From positions 59,612 to 123,611 of the forward strand of contig CADAXW010000006.1 of assembly GCA_902792005.1 (NCBI GenBank): DNA of 64,000 nucleotides. Reading direction: 5' to 3'. This DNA is from an uncultured Lachnospiraceae bacterium (GTDB lineage Bacteria; Bacillota; Clostridia; Lachnospirales; Lachnospiraceae). Under the pieces are notes generated by a model. The model saw nothing but the letters and a program-made list of their open reading frames with translations, was not told the origin of the DNA and searched no databases. The first letter of the stretch is position 1. Every line of letters begins with the position of its first letter. Positions 17,770-28,084 of the stretch are shown here, piece after piece. The translations under genes and the position numbers were made by a program.

Positions 17770-18621
17770 TTAATACGTCACTTCCTGTTTTCTGTCTGTG
17801 ATCACAAGTACATCCCGGACGGAGCTGAAATCAACAGCCGTCTTGATCCTTGCGGTAACCGTCAGGTTATTGGGATCCGGGATGATCTCTGTTACATAGC
17901 CGATAGTGAGACCATAGAGGAAACGATCGGATACATTTGATGTGATCACCCTGTCTCCCACGCTGACCTTTGCCTCTTTATCGATATCCGTGGCGATCAG
18001 GTATCCCTGCTCATAATTGGTCAGACTTCCCTCAATGGTACAAAGCGCACTGCTCGGGCCGATGGAGCCGGTCACCTTGGACCGGTCATCCACAATGGCC
18101 ATTACCCGTGCATAGCTGTCATAGGACTCGGTGACGATGCCCAGAAGACCGCCGTCATAAAGAACGTTGCAGTCCTTATAGACCCCGTCATTCAGCCCCT
18201 TGTTGATGTAGAATTCATTAAACCAGCCGGTATTCTCCACAGAGAAGATCCGGGCGGCTGTGGTATTATAATCCGGATACATCTGATCCAGCTGATACAG
18301 GGCGCGAAGCTCTGCCAGCTCGGTCAGCTCTGCCTGATTCTTGGCGATCTGATCCTCCAGTTCTTCATTCCGCTTTTTCAGCGTATCATTTTCCTTCCGG
18401 AGCTCCTTCACGTCCCCAAATACCAGGAAACGATCCTCCACCCATTCTCCGATACCGCTGACGCCCTCCTGCATGGGCGCGATAAAGTTGCCGAAGGTTT
18501 CCTTCAGCTTCAGCACAAGAGAATCGGAAAACAGGGACAATCCGAGAAGAATGATGCAGATCACGGAAAGTGCCAGGAACAGATACTTGGGAGATATATC
18601 TTTTTTCGGATTAAACTTCAT
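17770..18621 (-). CDS. mreC: Rod-shape determining protein MreC
   Basis: 283 residues: a membrane segment at about 12-32, a coiled coil at about 70-105 (KELRKENDTLKKRNEELEDQ) and the beta-rich MreC domain with VENTGWFNEFYINKG and the glycine-rich turn around DGGLLGIV. MreC scaffolds the elongation complex outside the membrane. The start overlaps the end of radC by 11 bases, so the two genes are translationally coupled. Confidence 0.93.
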   Translation of the reverse strand: MKFNPKKDISPKYLFLALSVICIILLGLSLFSDSLVLKLKETFGNFIAPMQEGVSGIGEWVEDRFLVFGDVKELRKENDTLKKRNEELEDQIAKNQAELTELAELRALYQLDQMYPDYNTTAARIFSVENTGWFNEFYINKGLNDGVYKDCNVLYDGGLLGIVTESYDSYARVMAIVDDRSKVTGSIGPSSALCTIEGSLTNYEQGYLIATDIDKEAKVSVGDRVITSNVSDRFLYGLTIGYVTEIIPDPNNLTVTARIKTAVDFSSVRDVLVITDRKQEVTY

Positions 18622-19312
18622 CTAACAAACCTCGTTCGGAGAAGCTGACGTAGCTGCTTCCCCCTATGATGATATGATCCAGCAGCGTGATGCCGAGGAT
18701 GGCACCGGCGCTCTTAAACCGCCGGGTCAGCTCCAGATCTGCAGCGCTGGGTTCGCAATCACCCGAAGGATGATTGTGCAACAGGATCAGGTTCACGGCT
18801 CCGCATCGGAGGGCTTCCTGAAATACCTCTCTCGGTGATACCAGGGAACGGTTCACGGTTCCCTCCGAGATCAGAACATCCCGGATCAGGTAACAGGCCG
18901 AGTTAAAGAAAAGCGCATAGACACGTTCCTTTTCCAGGTAACGGACCTCTTCCCGGAAGTAATCGGCAATGGTCTCCGGCTGGTTCAGCCGGACCTGCTC
19001 TCTTGTCTTTTCCCGTGAGATCCGCCGGGACAGCTCAGTCACGGCCCGGATCTGGACCGCCTTCACGTTTCCGATGCCCGGGATCTCCGTCAGCTCCTCC
19101 ATACTGAGATAATTCAGTCCCACAAGGCCCTTATGGACCGGATGGGAGGACAGGATCTGCTCTGCCAGATGGATCACGTTGACATCTTTCGTTCCGGTTC
19201 GAAGGATCACTGCCAGGAGCTCCGCATCGCTGAGGGATCGGATCCCGTACTGTACTGCCTTTTCATATGGTTTATTTGTCTCTGCCATATCAGAGATTCT
19301 TACGTGTGACAT
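18611..19312 (-). CDS. radC: RadC/JAB-domain DNA repair-associated protein
   Basis: 233 residues. The N-terminal part holds a helix-hairpin-helix (LTEIPGIGNVKAVQI) and the C-terminal MPN/JAB domain has the full metal motif HNHPSGDCEPSAAD. RadC is linked to repair by name only; its biochemical role remains unclear. ATG 19312 has GGAAAGGA 9 bases upstream. That site can pair with an upstream TGATTCC (TGATTCC/GGAATCA), which might modulate translation. The radC-mreC adjacency is typical in Firmicutes. Confidence 0.93.
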   Translation of the reverse strand: MSHVRISDMAETNKPYEKAVQYGIRSLSDAELLAVILRTGTKDVNVIHLAEQILSSHPVHKGLVGLNYLSMEELTEIPGIGNVKAVQIRAVTELSRRISREKTREQVRLNQPETIADYFREEVRYLEKERVYALFFNSACYLIRDVLISEGTVNRSLVSPREVFQEALRCGAVNLILLHNHPSGDCEPSAADLELTRRFKSAGAILGITLLDHIIIGGSSYVSFSERGLLDEV

Positions 19313-19363
19313 GTGTCTGATTCCTTTCCGCCTCTTCGGGAATCATACAGTCAACTAATTATT

Positions 19364-20659
19364 TTACCATTCTATCAGCTTTTTTTCTACCATTTTCTGC
19401 AAAGAACACATGATACCGAACTTTGCATGGGGATAGGTAAGACCACCCTGGAAATAAACTGCGTAGGGTTCCTTCATAGGCGCGTCTGCGGAAAGCTCTA
19501 TGGACGCTCCGGAGATAAATGCGCCGGCTGCCATGATCACTTCGCTGTCATACCCGGGCATTGCCCAGGGGATGGGCTTTACAAAGCTGTCCACCGGTGC
19601 CGCTGCCTGGATCCCTTCGCAGAAGGCCTGGATCAGCTCCGGTTTGCCGAACTCCACAGCCTCGATGATATCGTAGCGTTCTTCGGTTGCATTGGGAATG
19701 GCATGAAAACCAAGGCGCTCATATACATTTGCGGCGAAGATAGCTCCCTTCAGAGCAGAGGCCGTCACCGTGGGTGCCAGGAACAGGCCCTGTGCGAACT
19801 GCCTTGTCACGCCAAGGGAGGCGCCAACCTCCTTCTCCAGACCCGGAGTTGTCAGACGGGCCGCTGCCTGCCGTACGCACTCCTTTGTACCGCAGATATA
19901 ACCACCGATGGGTGCCAGCCCGCCGCCGGGATTCTTGATCAGGGAACCTACCACCATGTCGGCTCCCAGATCTGAGGGCTCGATGGTTTCCACAAATTCC
20001 CCGTAGCAGTTGTCAACGAGACAGATCACTTCAGGCTTCAGCTTCTTCACAAAGGCGATGGCTTCACCGATCTGCTCTACCGAAAGAGACGGACGGGTGT
20101 CATAGCCCTTGGATCTCTGGATATGTACGATCTTCGTTTCCGGCCGGACCGCCTCCCGGATCCCGTCAAAGTCCCATCCTCCGTCGGGGGTGAGCTGAAC
20201 CTCACGGTAGGTGATGCCGAATTCCGAAAGGGCACCCGGTTCGGGACGGATCCCGATGACACCCTGCAGAGTATCATATACCTTGCCGGCGATGGAAAGG
20301 ATCTCATCTCCCGGCCGAAGGTTTCCGGCGAGGGCGATGGAAAGGGCGTGGGTTCCGCAGGTGATCTGCTGACGCACCAGCGCATCCTCTGTCCGGAACA
20401 CGTCCGCATAAATCTCCTCCAGAGCTGTACGGCCGCTGTCATTATAGCCGTAGCCCGTGGTCCCGTACAAATGTGACTCCTCCAGCCGTGCCTTCTGCAT
20501 TGCCTTGATCACCTTGACCTGATTCTGCTCTGCGATCTCATCTATGGCGGAAAAGCGTTCCGAGAGACCGGCCTCGATCTCCTCGCAGAGATCATAAACC
20601 TTCTCGTCGATCCCCAGTTCCAGATAGTATTTTTTTCTTGTTTCGGTAGTGTTATTCAT
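19364..20659 (-). CDS. ynbB: YnbB-type PLP enzyme (methionine gamma-lyase family / aluminium-resistance protein)
   Basis: 431 residues. It has the fold-type I PLP layout: the THALSIALAGNLRPGDEILS segment, a Tyr/Asp-rich middle and the lysine in VGSLIKNPGGGLAP that would bind PLP. It matches the Firmicutes YnbB family annotated as methionine gamma-lyase-like or aluminium resistance protein. Actual substrate is not known for most members. Its ATG overlaps the stop of miaA by 4 bases, an arrangement conserved in Bacillus and Clostridia. Confidence 0.9.
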   Translation of the reverse strand: MNNTTETRKKYYLELGIDEKVYDLCEEIEAGLSERFSAIDEIAEQNQVKVIKAMQKARLEESHLYGTTGYGYNDSGRTALEEIYADVFRTEDALVRQQITCGTHALSIALAGNLRPGDEILSIAGKVYDTLQGVIGIRPEPGALSEFGITYREVQLTPDGGWDFDGIREAVRPETKIVHIQRSKGYDTRPSLSVEQIGEAIAFVKKLKPEVICLVDNCYGEFVETIEPSDLGADMVVGSLIKNPGGGLAPIGGYICGTKECVRQAAARLTTPGLEKEVGASLGVTRQFAQGLFLAPTVTASALKGAIFAANVYERLGFHAIPNATEERYDIIEAVEFGKPELIQAFCEGIQAAAPVDSFVKPIPWAMPGYDSEVIMAAGAFISGASIELSADAPMKEPYAVYFQGGLTYPHAKFGIMCSLQKMVEKKLIEW

Positions 20660-21648
20660 ATTATTTTCATGCCTTTCGTATTCATCAGGATCAGCCGCAG
20701 AAGCTCCTCGTCAGAGGGATGCTCTGTCCGGTCCAGCCAGATCACATCTCGTTCCCTGCGGAACCAGGTGAGCTGACGCTTGGCAAAATGTCTGGTATTT
20801 TGTTTCAGAGTACTCACGGCAGTTTCCAGATCTAAGCGGCCGTTCAGATATTCCAGGATCTCCTTATATCCGATGCCCTGCATGGATATGTGGCTTTCGT
20901 TCAGGCCTTCGTCCTTCAGCTGCTGCACCTCGGAGACAAGTCCTTCCTCCAGCATTTCATCCACACGCTGTTCGATCCTGCTGTACAGGCGGGCCCGATC
21001 GTCCGTAAGGACAAAATACCTGCTGTTATAGGCAGAGGTCTTCTGCCGTTCGGTCTCATTATGCCTGGAAATGGGACTGCCATGCATCCGGTAGAATTCC
21101 ACCGCCCGGATCACCCGCTTCAGATTATTCGGATGAATGGTATTCAGTGCTTCCGGATCCACCTTTTTCAGCTCCTCGATCAGAGCCAGACGGCCCTCTT
21201 CCGTTTCGGCCTGCTTTTCCAGCCTGGCTCGAAGCTCGGTATCCGTTTCTTCCGTAAAATCGATATCGTAAAGCAGGGCCTGGATATAGAAGCCGGTTCC
21301 TCCCACAACAATGGGCATATGCCCCCGCTCCAGGATCTCACGTATGGCATTTTTGCCTCGCTCCTGAAACTGAACCACATCAAAGGGTTCCGTAGGCTCC
21401 AGGATATCGATGAGATGATGCGGAACTCCCTGCATCTCCTCCGGCCGGATCTTTGCGGTCCCTATATTCATCCGTTTATAGACCTGCATGGAGTCTGCTG
21501 AAATGACCTCTCCATCCAATGCCTTAGCCAATGCGATGGACAGGCCGGTCTTTCCGACAGCCGTAGGACCTGTCAGGATGATAAGGGGAGGTTTGATCCG
21601 AAGATCCATAGCTGTGTCTTTCTGATCTTTATTCATATCAGTATCCAA
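20656..21648 (-). CDS. miaA: tRNA dimethylallyltransferase MiaA
   Basis: About 330 residues. The P-loop GPTAVGKT is near residue 25-32 and the catalytic Asp is in ISADSMQVYKRMNIGTAK. MiaA adds a dimethylallyl group to A37 of tRNAs reading UNN codons, the substrate for MiaB, which is encoded upstream in the same operon. The start is a choice: GGAGG lies 8 bases before a TTG at 21648, while an ATG at 21633 is 20 bases from it and a GTG at 21684 has no site. It overlaps the next gene by 4 bases. Confidence 0.93.
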   Translation of the reverse strand: MDTDMNKDQKDTAMDLRIKPPLIILTGPTAVGKTGLSIALAKALDGEVISADSMQVYKRMNIGTAKIRPEEMQGVPHHLIDILEPTEPFDVVQFQERGKNAIREILERGHMPIVVGGTGFYIQALLYDIDFTEETDTELRARLEKQAETEEGRLALIEELKKVDPEALNTIHPNNLKRVIRAVEFYRMHGSPISRHNETERQKTSAYNSRYFVLTDDRARLYSRIEQRVDEMLEEGLVSEVQQLKDEGLNESHISMQGIGYKEILEYLNGRLDLETAVSTLKQNTRHFAKRQLTWFRRERDVIWLDRTEHPSDEELLRLILMNTKGMKII

Positions 21649-21684
21649 CCTTTGATCCTCCGATTCCTTAATCCTCTGAGTCAC

Positions 21685-23697
21685 TTACTCTACAATTCTC
21701 TTGAACCGTTTGTCAAGTTCCTCTTTCGTGATCCGCACGATGGTAGGTCTTCCGTGGGGACAGGTATATGGATTGTCCAGAGTCATCAGCTCCCGAAGCA
21801 GCTGCTCAACCTCAGGCACCGTGATGTGCTGGTTTCCCTTGATGGCGCTCTTACAGCCCATGGTAGCAAGCTTATGAACGAAGATATCCTCCGTTACGCC
21901 GGATACACCCTTCGACAGGTAGGCTGCAAACTCCAGGAAGATATCCTCTCCTGAAAGACCCAGCAGATTGACCGGAAGTGCAGAGAGCCGGATCTCATTT
22001 CCTCCGAAGTCCTCCAGTTCAAATCCAGCCTCCGTAAAGCTGTCCAGATGATCCAGCACGGCTGCCTTATCCGGTGCGGTAAGCGTGATCAGCTTCGGCG
22101 GAAAGATCCTCTGGCTGTGTACGGAGCGGGTTTTGAATTCTTTCAGGAACCGCTCATAGTTCACCTTTTCATGGGCCGCATGCTGATCCATATAATACAG
22201 ATTGTCGCCATACTGGGTGATCCAGTAGGTGTTGAAGACCTGTCCGATGACTTTTACATCCGGGCCGGCCTCCTTTGACAGATAGTTTTCATCCGTAAGC
22301 TTTGCCTGCTCATACTTCTCATTCTGAACAGCTGCTGCCGCTTCTTCTGTCTCTTTTTCCTCCGCCAGGATGGCCTGTTCCTTTTCAGCCTTTTCCTTCA
22401 GCTGTTCACGGAAGGCCTTTGGCATTAAGGCTTCCAGGATCTGATAGGAACCATTTCCTGCGGCAGGCTTTGATACGGACCGGCCATAGGAAGACTCTTC
22501 CCGTACCCCGGATACGGTGCCGGAAGCAGGGGCAGCAGATGTCGGCCTGTCCGGAGTGAAAGACGGACGCTCCACTGGTCTGTCCGTTGTGACACTGGGC
22601 CGCTCCATGGACTGTGCAGGCATAGATGATACAGGTCTGTTCGGTTGAGTGGATGCCGCCGGTGTGAACTGCTTCTGCCTGGTCCCGTAATCCTCACTTA
22701 CATCCGGGATCATCGTCTTATCCGCCAGCGCATTTGCGACAGCATGAAAGACGGAGGAGAACAGCTCCTTTTCCTTCTGATACTTGAATTCACGCTTGGT
22801 AGGATGCACATTTACGTCACACTCTTCTTTTGGAAGATCCAGGAATAATACGGTGAACGGGAACCTGTGCTGCATGATATAGGTTTTATATGCTTCTTCA
22901 ATGGCGCGGTTGATCACCGGTGACTTGATATAACGCCCGTTGACGAAATAGTTTTCAAAGCTCCGGGTGCCTCTTGCCAGGAAAGGCTTTCCGATAAAAC
23001 CGGTCACCTTGATCTCACCGGCTTCGTAGTCAACCGGCAGCAGACTTCCAGCGATATCCCGGCCGTACAGTGTATAGACAGTGTCCTTCAGATTGCCGTT
23101 TCCGCTGGTATCCACAATGGTTTTTCCATTGCTGATCAGTGTCACGGAAACCTCGGGATGGGATAAGGCGATATGGGACATCAGATCATTGATATAGGAC
23201 CCCTCGGTCATATTTGATTTCAGGAACTTCAGACGTGCGGGGGTATTAAAGAAGATATTCCTGCAAAGAATGGTGGTCCCGTCGGGGGCTCCGATTTCCT
23301 TACATTCCACTTCCGTTCCGCCGTGGATCACATACTTGATCCCGGTAAGGGCTGTTGCGGTCTTGGTGATCATTTCCGCCTGTGTCACTGCGGAAATGGT
23401 GGACAGAGCCTCGCCTCGGAAGCCCAGGGTCTCCACGCCCACAAGATCCTCTGCGGTTTCCAGTTTGGAGGTGGCATGCCGCAGAAACGCAGTTTTCACC
23501 TCTTCTGCCGGGATCCCCTTTCCGTTATCCGTGACGCGGATCAGTGTGGTCCCTCCGTCCCGGATCTCCACGGTGACACGGCTGGCACCGGCGTCAATGG
23601 AATTCTCCACCAGCTCCTTAACTACGGATGCAGGACGCTCGATCACTTCACCTGCCGCGATCTTATCGATGGTTTTCTGGTCTAAAACATGGATCAT
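21685..23697 (-). CDS. mutL: DNA mismatch repair protein MutL
   Basis: 670 residues. The N-terminal GHKL ATPase is complete (IAAGEVIERPASVVKELVEN, the DNGKGI and GFRGEALSTI motifs). A disordered Pro/Ser/Thr-rich linker spans about 335-420. The C-terminal domain carries the endonuclease motif DQHAAHEKVNYE and CPHGRPT, as in MutL proteins that nick the daughter strand in organisms lacking MutH. ATG 23697 overlaps the mutS stop (ATGA), with AAGGAG inside mutS serving as ribosome site. Confidence 0.96.
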   Translation of the reverse strand: MIHVLDQKTIDKIAAGEVIERPASVVKELVENSIDAGASRVTVEIRDGGTTLIRVTDNGKGIPAEEVKTAFLRHATSKLETAEDLVGVETLGFRGEALSTISAVTQAEMITKTATALTGIKYVIHGGTEVECKEIGAPDGTTILCRNIFFNTPARLKFLKSNMTEGSYINDLMSHIALSHPEVSVTLISNGKTIVDTSGNGNLKDTVYTLYGRDIAGSLLPVDYEAGEIKVTGFIGKPFLARGTRSFENYFVNGRYIKSPVINRAIEEAYKTYIMQHRFPFTVLFLDLPKEECDVNVHPTKREFKYQKEKELFSSVFHAVANALADKTMIPDVSEDYGTRQKQFTPAASTQPNRPVSSMPAQSMERPSVTTDRPVERPSFTPDRPTSAAPASGTVSGVREESSYGRSVSKPAAGNGSYQILEALMPKAFREQLKEKAEKEQAILAEEKETEEAAAAVQNEKYEQAKLTDENYLSKEAGPDVKVIGQVFNTYWITQYGDNLYYMDQHAAHEKVNYERFLKEFKTRSVHSQRIFPPKLITLTAPDKAAVLDHLDSFTEAGFELEDFGGNEIRLSALPVNLLGLSGEDIFLEFAAYLSKGVSGVTEDIFVHKLATMGCKSAIKGNQHITVPEVEQLLRELMTLDNPYTCPHGRPTIVRITKEELDKRFKRIVE

Positions 23698-26435
23698 TTA
23701 CTCAATTTCTCCTTTAACTGGAGCAGTGTCAATAATGCTGCGATGGGAGTCATGGCATTGGGATCCACATCCCGAAGCTCTGCCAGAACCTCCTTTTCCT
23801 TTGATGTCAGACGCTTTTCCGCCTTTTCATTCATTTTGTCATTTGACTTTTCATCCAGCTTTGGCTGGGTTGTCTGGAATTCCTCGGCAGCAGCCTCTCC
23901 TTTTACGCGGAGAAGACGGATATTTCCGGTCAGATCCTCCTCTGCCAAAAGCTCGGAGATCACCCTTGCCCGGTTGGTCACTGCTGCGGGAACGCCTGCC
24001 AGCTGGGCCACCTCGATACCGTAGGACCGGTCTGCACCTCCGGGGATGATCTTCCGGAGAAATGCGATCCCGTCGGATGTCTGCTTGATGGCGATACAGA
24101 AGTTCTGTACTCCCGCCAGCTTTCCTTCCAGCTCGGACAGCTCATGGTAATGGGTTGCAAAGAGTGTCTTTGCACCCAGGATCTTCTGATCTGCGATGTA
24201 CTCCACCACGGCCCATGCGATGGAAAGTCCGTCAAATGTGGACGTTCCCCTTCCAATCTCATCCAGAATGATCAGGGAATTCCTGGTGGCATTTCTGAGG
24301 ATGGAGGCAACCTCACTCATTTCCACCATAAATGTAGACTGGCCCTGGGCCAGATCATCACTTGCTCCGACCCGGGTGAAGATGCGGTCACTGATGCAGA
24401 TATCCGCCTGATCCGCAGGGACAAAGCTTCCGATCTGTGCCATCAGTGCGATGAGGGCTACCTGCCGCATATAAGTGGACTTTCCGGCCATGTTGGGGCC
24501 GGTAATGATGGCGATCCGGTTTACCTCATGATCCAGCTTCGTATCATTGGGAACGAAGGAGTCATTTGCCAGCACCCGTTCAACCACCGGATGTCGTCCT
24601 CCGGATATGGAAATTGTGGAGGCTTCGTTAATGGACGGCCGTACATAGTGATACTTTACGGCAGCCACGGAAAGGGATGCCAGAGCATCGATCTCGGCAA
24701 CGATACCGGCCATATGCTGGACGCGGCGTACATTTTCGGCCAGCTTCTCCCGAAGCTCTACGTAAAGTCGGTATTCCAGAGCGAAAAGCCGGTCCTCTGC
24801 ATTGAGGATCATGTCTGACAGGTTATTCAACTCCTCTGTGGTATAACGCTCCGCATTGGTCAGTGTCTGTTTCCTTATGAAGTAGTCCGGCACCAGATTC
24901 TTGAAGGAATTGGTTACCTCCAGATAGTATCCGAACACTTTATTGTATTTCACGTGCAGGTTGCGGATGCCGGTAGCCTCTGCCTCCTTTGCCTCGAGAT
25001 CTGCAAGCAGCTGCTTCGAGTTGGCCTTTTTCTCCTTGAAATCGTCGATATCCGCATGATATCCCGGCCGGAAGATCCCGCCCTCCTTGATGGTGATGGG
25101 AGCATCCTCGTCGATGGACTCCTCCAGCATCTGATATAGATCCGACAGATCATCATATTCATCCAGCATACGCTGAAAGATCTTCAGTTCCGGATGATCC
25201 GTGAGATAACTGCGCAGCTGTGTGCGGATGCCGGGCAGATAGTATATGGACTGCTTAAACGCCAGAAGGTCTCTGGGGTTCGCGGTACGAAGAGAGATCC
25301 TGGTCATCAGACGCTCCAGGTCGTAGATGGCATTCAGATACTCCCGGATCTCATCCCGGTCACTGGTATTGGAAGAAAGAACCTGGATCACATCCAGCCG
25401 TTCTTCGATGGCATCCTTCCGGAGCAGGGGCTGCTCCACCCAGGAGCGAAGCTTTCTCGCACCCATGGCTGTTTTTGTATGGTCCAGAACCCAGAGGAGA
25501 GATCCTCTCTTCTGCTTCTCCCGCATGGTCTCACAAAGCTCCAGATTTCTCCGGGTTGAAGAGTCCAGTACCATGTACTGATCCGTAAAGTATAACTGCA
25601 GATGATTGATCTGCTCAGCCTCGGTCATCTGTGTATCGGAGATATACTGCAGCAGGGCGCCTGCAGCTACCACGGTTTCCGGATAGTCATGCAGACCAAG
25701 TCCCTCCACGGACATGACATGAAACTGACGGAGCAGGGAGTCCCTGGCGGTTTCGTATGCAAAATAATGATTCGGTGCTTTTGTTTCAGAGATATGCAGC
25801 CGGACCGCGATCTCGTCCATGGCCTGCAGATCCTCCACAGGAACACTGTCCGGGATCAGTTCCATTTCGCCGGAACCCTTCTGGGGATACAGGCTCTGCG
25901 GAAGCACCAGCTCGCAGGGCTCATACTTGATGATCTCGTCCAGCACCTGCGCCCAGCGCTGAACCCGGGTACAGAGAAATGCGCCGGTTGAGATATCCGT
26001 TACTGCAATGCCATAGGTCCCACGGCTCTCGGAAAGACACATCATATAATGATTCTTGTCCTCCTCCAGAGACTGCTCCGCCATATTGGTTCCCGGAGTC
26101 ACGATACGGATGACCTTGCGTTCCACCAGTCCCTTTGCCTGCTTCGGATCCTCCACCTGCTCGCAGATTGCCACCTTATAGCCTTTATCGATCAACCGGG
26201 TGATATAGGTGTCTGCAGCATGGAACGGGATCCCGCACATGGGTGCGCGCTCCTCCAGTCCGCAGTCCTTTCCGGTCAGGGTCAGCTCCAGTTCTCTTGC
26301 AACCAGCTGAGCATCATCAAAGAACATTTCATAGAAATCTCCCAGACGGTAGAACAGGATGGTCTCTCCCACCTCGTCCTTGGTCTTCAGATAATGCTGC
26401 ATCATCGGTGATACTTTCGTTCTATCTATTTCCAC
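23694..26435 (-). CDS. mutS: DNA mismatch repair protein MutS
   Basis: 913 residues from a GTG start. The mismatch-binding domain opens with YLKTKDEVGETILFYRLGDFYEMFFDDA, whose FYE motif inserts at mismatches. The ATPase has GPNMAGKST, the Walker B ILDEIGRGTSTFDG and the TLFATHYHELSEL segment. The C-terminus is extended by a charged Lys/Glu stretch before the final short helix. MutS recognises mismatches and recruits MutL, encoded directly downstream. The gene follows miaB after 24 bases. Confidence 0.96.
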   Translation of the reverse strand: MEIDRTKVSPMMQHYLKTKDEVGETILFYRLGDFYEMFFDDAQLVARELELTLTGKDCGLEERAPMCGIPFHAADTYITRLIDKGYKVAICEQVEDPKQAKGLVERKVIRIVTPGTNMAEQSLEEDKNHYMMCLSESRGTYGIAVTDISTGAFLCTRVQRWAQVLDEIIKYEPCELVLPQSLYPQKGSGEMELIPDSVPVEDLQAMDEIAVRLHISETKAPNHYFAYETARDSLLRQFHVMSVEGLGLHDYPETVVAAGALLQYISDTQMTEAEQINHLQLYFTDQYMVLDSSTRRNLELCETMREKQKRGSLLWVLDHTKTAMGARKLRSWVEQPLLRKDAIEERLDVIQVLSSNTSDRDEIREYLNAIYDLERLMTRISLRTANPRDLLAFKQSIYYLPGIRTQLRSYLTDHPELKIFQRMLDEYDDLSDLYQMLEESIDEDAPITIKEGGIFRPGYHADIDDFKEKKANSKQLLADLEAKEAEATGIRNLHVKYNKVFGYYLEVTNSFKNLVPDYFIRKQTLTNAERYTTEELNNLSDMILNAEDRLFALEYRLYVELREKLAENVRRVQHMAGIVAEIDALASLSVAAVKYHYVRPSINEASTISISGGRHPVVERVLANDSFVPNDTKLDHEVNRIAIITGPNMAGKSTYMRQVALIALMAQIGSFVPADQADICISDRIFTRVGASDDLAQGQSTFMVEMSEVASILRNATRNSLIILDEIGRGTSTFDGLSIAWAVVEYIADQKILGAKTLFATHYHELSELEGKLAGVQNFCIAIKQTSDGIAFLRKIIPGGADRSYGIEVAQLAGVPAAVTNRARVISELLAEEDLTGNIRLLRVKGEAAAEEFQTTQPKLDEKSNDKMNEKAEKRLTSKEKEVLAELRDVDPNAMTPIAALLTLLQLKEKLSK

Positions 26436-26459
26436 GTGTCGTTACTCTCTTTCTGTCTA

Positions 26460-27941
26460 TCAAACCTTCACCGGTTCTCCGGTATAGTAAAAGCCGTGCG
26501 CCTTTGTGAGTGAAACCTGAACCATCGTTCCGATCTGGGAGGGATCTCCGGGAAAATGTACCAGCAGGTTGTTTCCCATCCGTCCGGTCAGCAGGCCGGG
26601 ATCCTGTGCGTTCTGTTCTTCTGCCAGAACCTCAGCGGTGGTTCCTTCAAATCGTCCGCAGCGACGGTGAGCGATCTCATTTACCACCTCCAGCAGGCGG
26701 TTGAACCGATCCTTTACGACATCATCCGGAACCTGTTCCCACTCGGCAGCCGGTGTTCCGGTTCTTCGGCTGTAGATAAAGGTATAGGCCTGGTCGAACT
26801 CGGCCTTTCGAACAACATCCAGCGTATCCTGAAAATCTTCCTCTGTTTCCCCCGGAAAACCTACCATGATATCCGTTGTCAGAGAAATGTCGGGAAGGGA
26901 AGCCCGGATCCGTTCCACCAGAGCCAGGTACTGCTCCTTTGTGTAGCGTCGGTTCATTTTACGAAGAACCTCAGTGGAGCCGGATTGCATGGGCAGATGG
27001 ATATGGCGGCAGATCTTGGGATTCCTCTGGATCACCTGGATCAGCCGGTCGGACAGATCCTTGGGATGACTGGTCATAAAACGCACCCGGTCAATTCCCG
27101 GCAGCTGACAAACATCCTCCAGCAGCTCCGGAAAACTGTATTCGGGATTCGCGGCTATGATCTCGCTTGGCTCCATGAAGTTTGTTCCGTAGGAATTCAC
27201 ATTCTGTCCCAGAAGCATGATCTCTCTTACTCCGTCCTCTGCAAGGGAACGTACATCCTTCAGGATGTCCTCCGGAGTACGGCTCCGCTCCCTGCCACGT
27301 ACATAGGGTACGATGCAATAGGTACAGAAATTGTTGCAGCCATACATGATATTGACGCCGGATTTGAAGGGGAACTTGCGCTTGGCTCCCTTAATTTCCA
27401 CATGCTCCTTCGGCTCAGGAAGGATCTCGATGGCATGCTTCTCTTCATAAAGACGAACATAAAGCAGTTCAGGAAGACGATGGAGATTGTAGGTTCCAAA
27501 CAGAATATCCACGAAGGAGAAGGACTTCCGGATATAGGCAACAATCTCCGGCTGCTGCATCATGCATCCGCAGATCCCGATGATCATGTTGCGATTCTGC
27601 TGCTTCAGAGGCTTCAGCTGTCCCAGATGTCCATATAAACGCTGGTTTGCATTTTCCCGGACGGTACAGGTGTTGAAGATCACCAGGTCCGCCTCCTCTT
27701 CCGGAGCCTCCTCATAACCCATCTGCTCAAGTAACCCCTTCATACGCTCAGAGTCATATGCATTCATCTGGCAGCCAAATGTCACGATGGCATAGCGAAG
27801 AGACCGGCCTTCTGCCCGGTTCTGTTCTACATAGGTATGTATCCGCTCCAGAAAAAATGCCTGCCGCTCCGGTTCCGTGACGGGAATGTCCTCGGCAACA
27901 TGATATTCTTCCGGAATATTCGAAATGATTCTCTGATCCAT
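26460..27941 (-). CDS. miaB: tRNA-i6A37 methylthiotransferase MiaB
   Basis: About 493 residues from ATG 27941, which has TAGGAG 5 bases upstream; a GTG 33 bases earlier overlaps the promoter -10 and is unlikely. The N-terminal MTTase domain has TFGCQMNAYDSE, and the radical-SAM cluster motif CNNFCTYC follows in mid-protein. The C-terminal TRAM domain ends the protein. MiaB adds the 2-methylthio group to i6A37 made by MiaA. As in many Clostridia the protein has an extra N-terminal segment of about 40 residues. It is the first gene of the long mutS-mutL-miaA operon. Confidence 0.95.
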   Translation of the reverse strand: MDQRIISNIPEEYHVAEDIPVTEPERQAFFLERIHTYVEQNRAEGRSLRYAIVTFGCQMNAYDSERMKGLLEQMGYEEAPEEEADLVIFNTCTVRENANQRLYGHLGQLKPLKQQNRNMIIGICGCMMQQPEIVAYIRKSFSFVDILFGTYNLHRLPELLYVRLYEEKHAIEILPEPKEHVEIKGAKRKFPFKSGVNIMYGCNNFCTYCIVPYVRGRERSRTPEDILKDVRSLAEDGVREIMLLGQNVNSYGTNFMEPSEIIAANPEYSFPELLEDVCQLPGIDRVRFMTSHPKDLSDRLIQVIQRNPKICRHIHLPMQSGSTEVLRKMNRRYTKEQYLALVERIRASLPDISLTTDIMVGFPGETEEDFQDTLDVVRKAEFDQAYTFIYSRRTGTPAAEWEQVPDDVVKDRFNRLLEVVNEIAHRRCGRFEGTTAEVLAEEQNAQDPGLLTGRMGNNLLVHFPGDPSQIGTMVQVSLTKAHGFYYTGEPVKV

Positions 27942-27977
27942 AGCTGCTCCTATCCTTGTTTTTACCCAATCCACAAG

Positions 27978-28006
27978 ATTATAACATAAAATCGGTCATC
28001 TTTAAA
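27978..28006 (-). promoter_or_regulatory. Promoter of the miaB-mutS-mutL operon
   Basis: On the minus strand TTTAAA (28001-28006), a 17-base spacer and a perfect TATAAT (27978-27983) lie 36 bases before the miaB start. The -35 is weak. Confidence 0.5.
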
Positions 28007-28014
28007 CAGAAAGA

Positions 28015-28049
28015 AAATCCTAAGTATCCCGGGAAGATACTTAGGATTT
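28015..28049 (-). terminator. Rho-independent terminator after the LysM gene
   Basis: AAATCCTAAGTATC (28015-28028) and its exact complement (28036-28049) form a 14-bp stem with a 7-base loop. Read on the minus strand it is followed by TCTTTCTGTTT. It ends the LysM transcript just before the miaB promoter. Confidence 0.75.
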
Positions 28050-28084
28050 CTAAATGAGAATGAGAAAAAGAAAAAGTCAGTTGT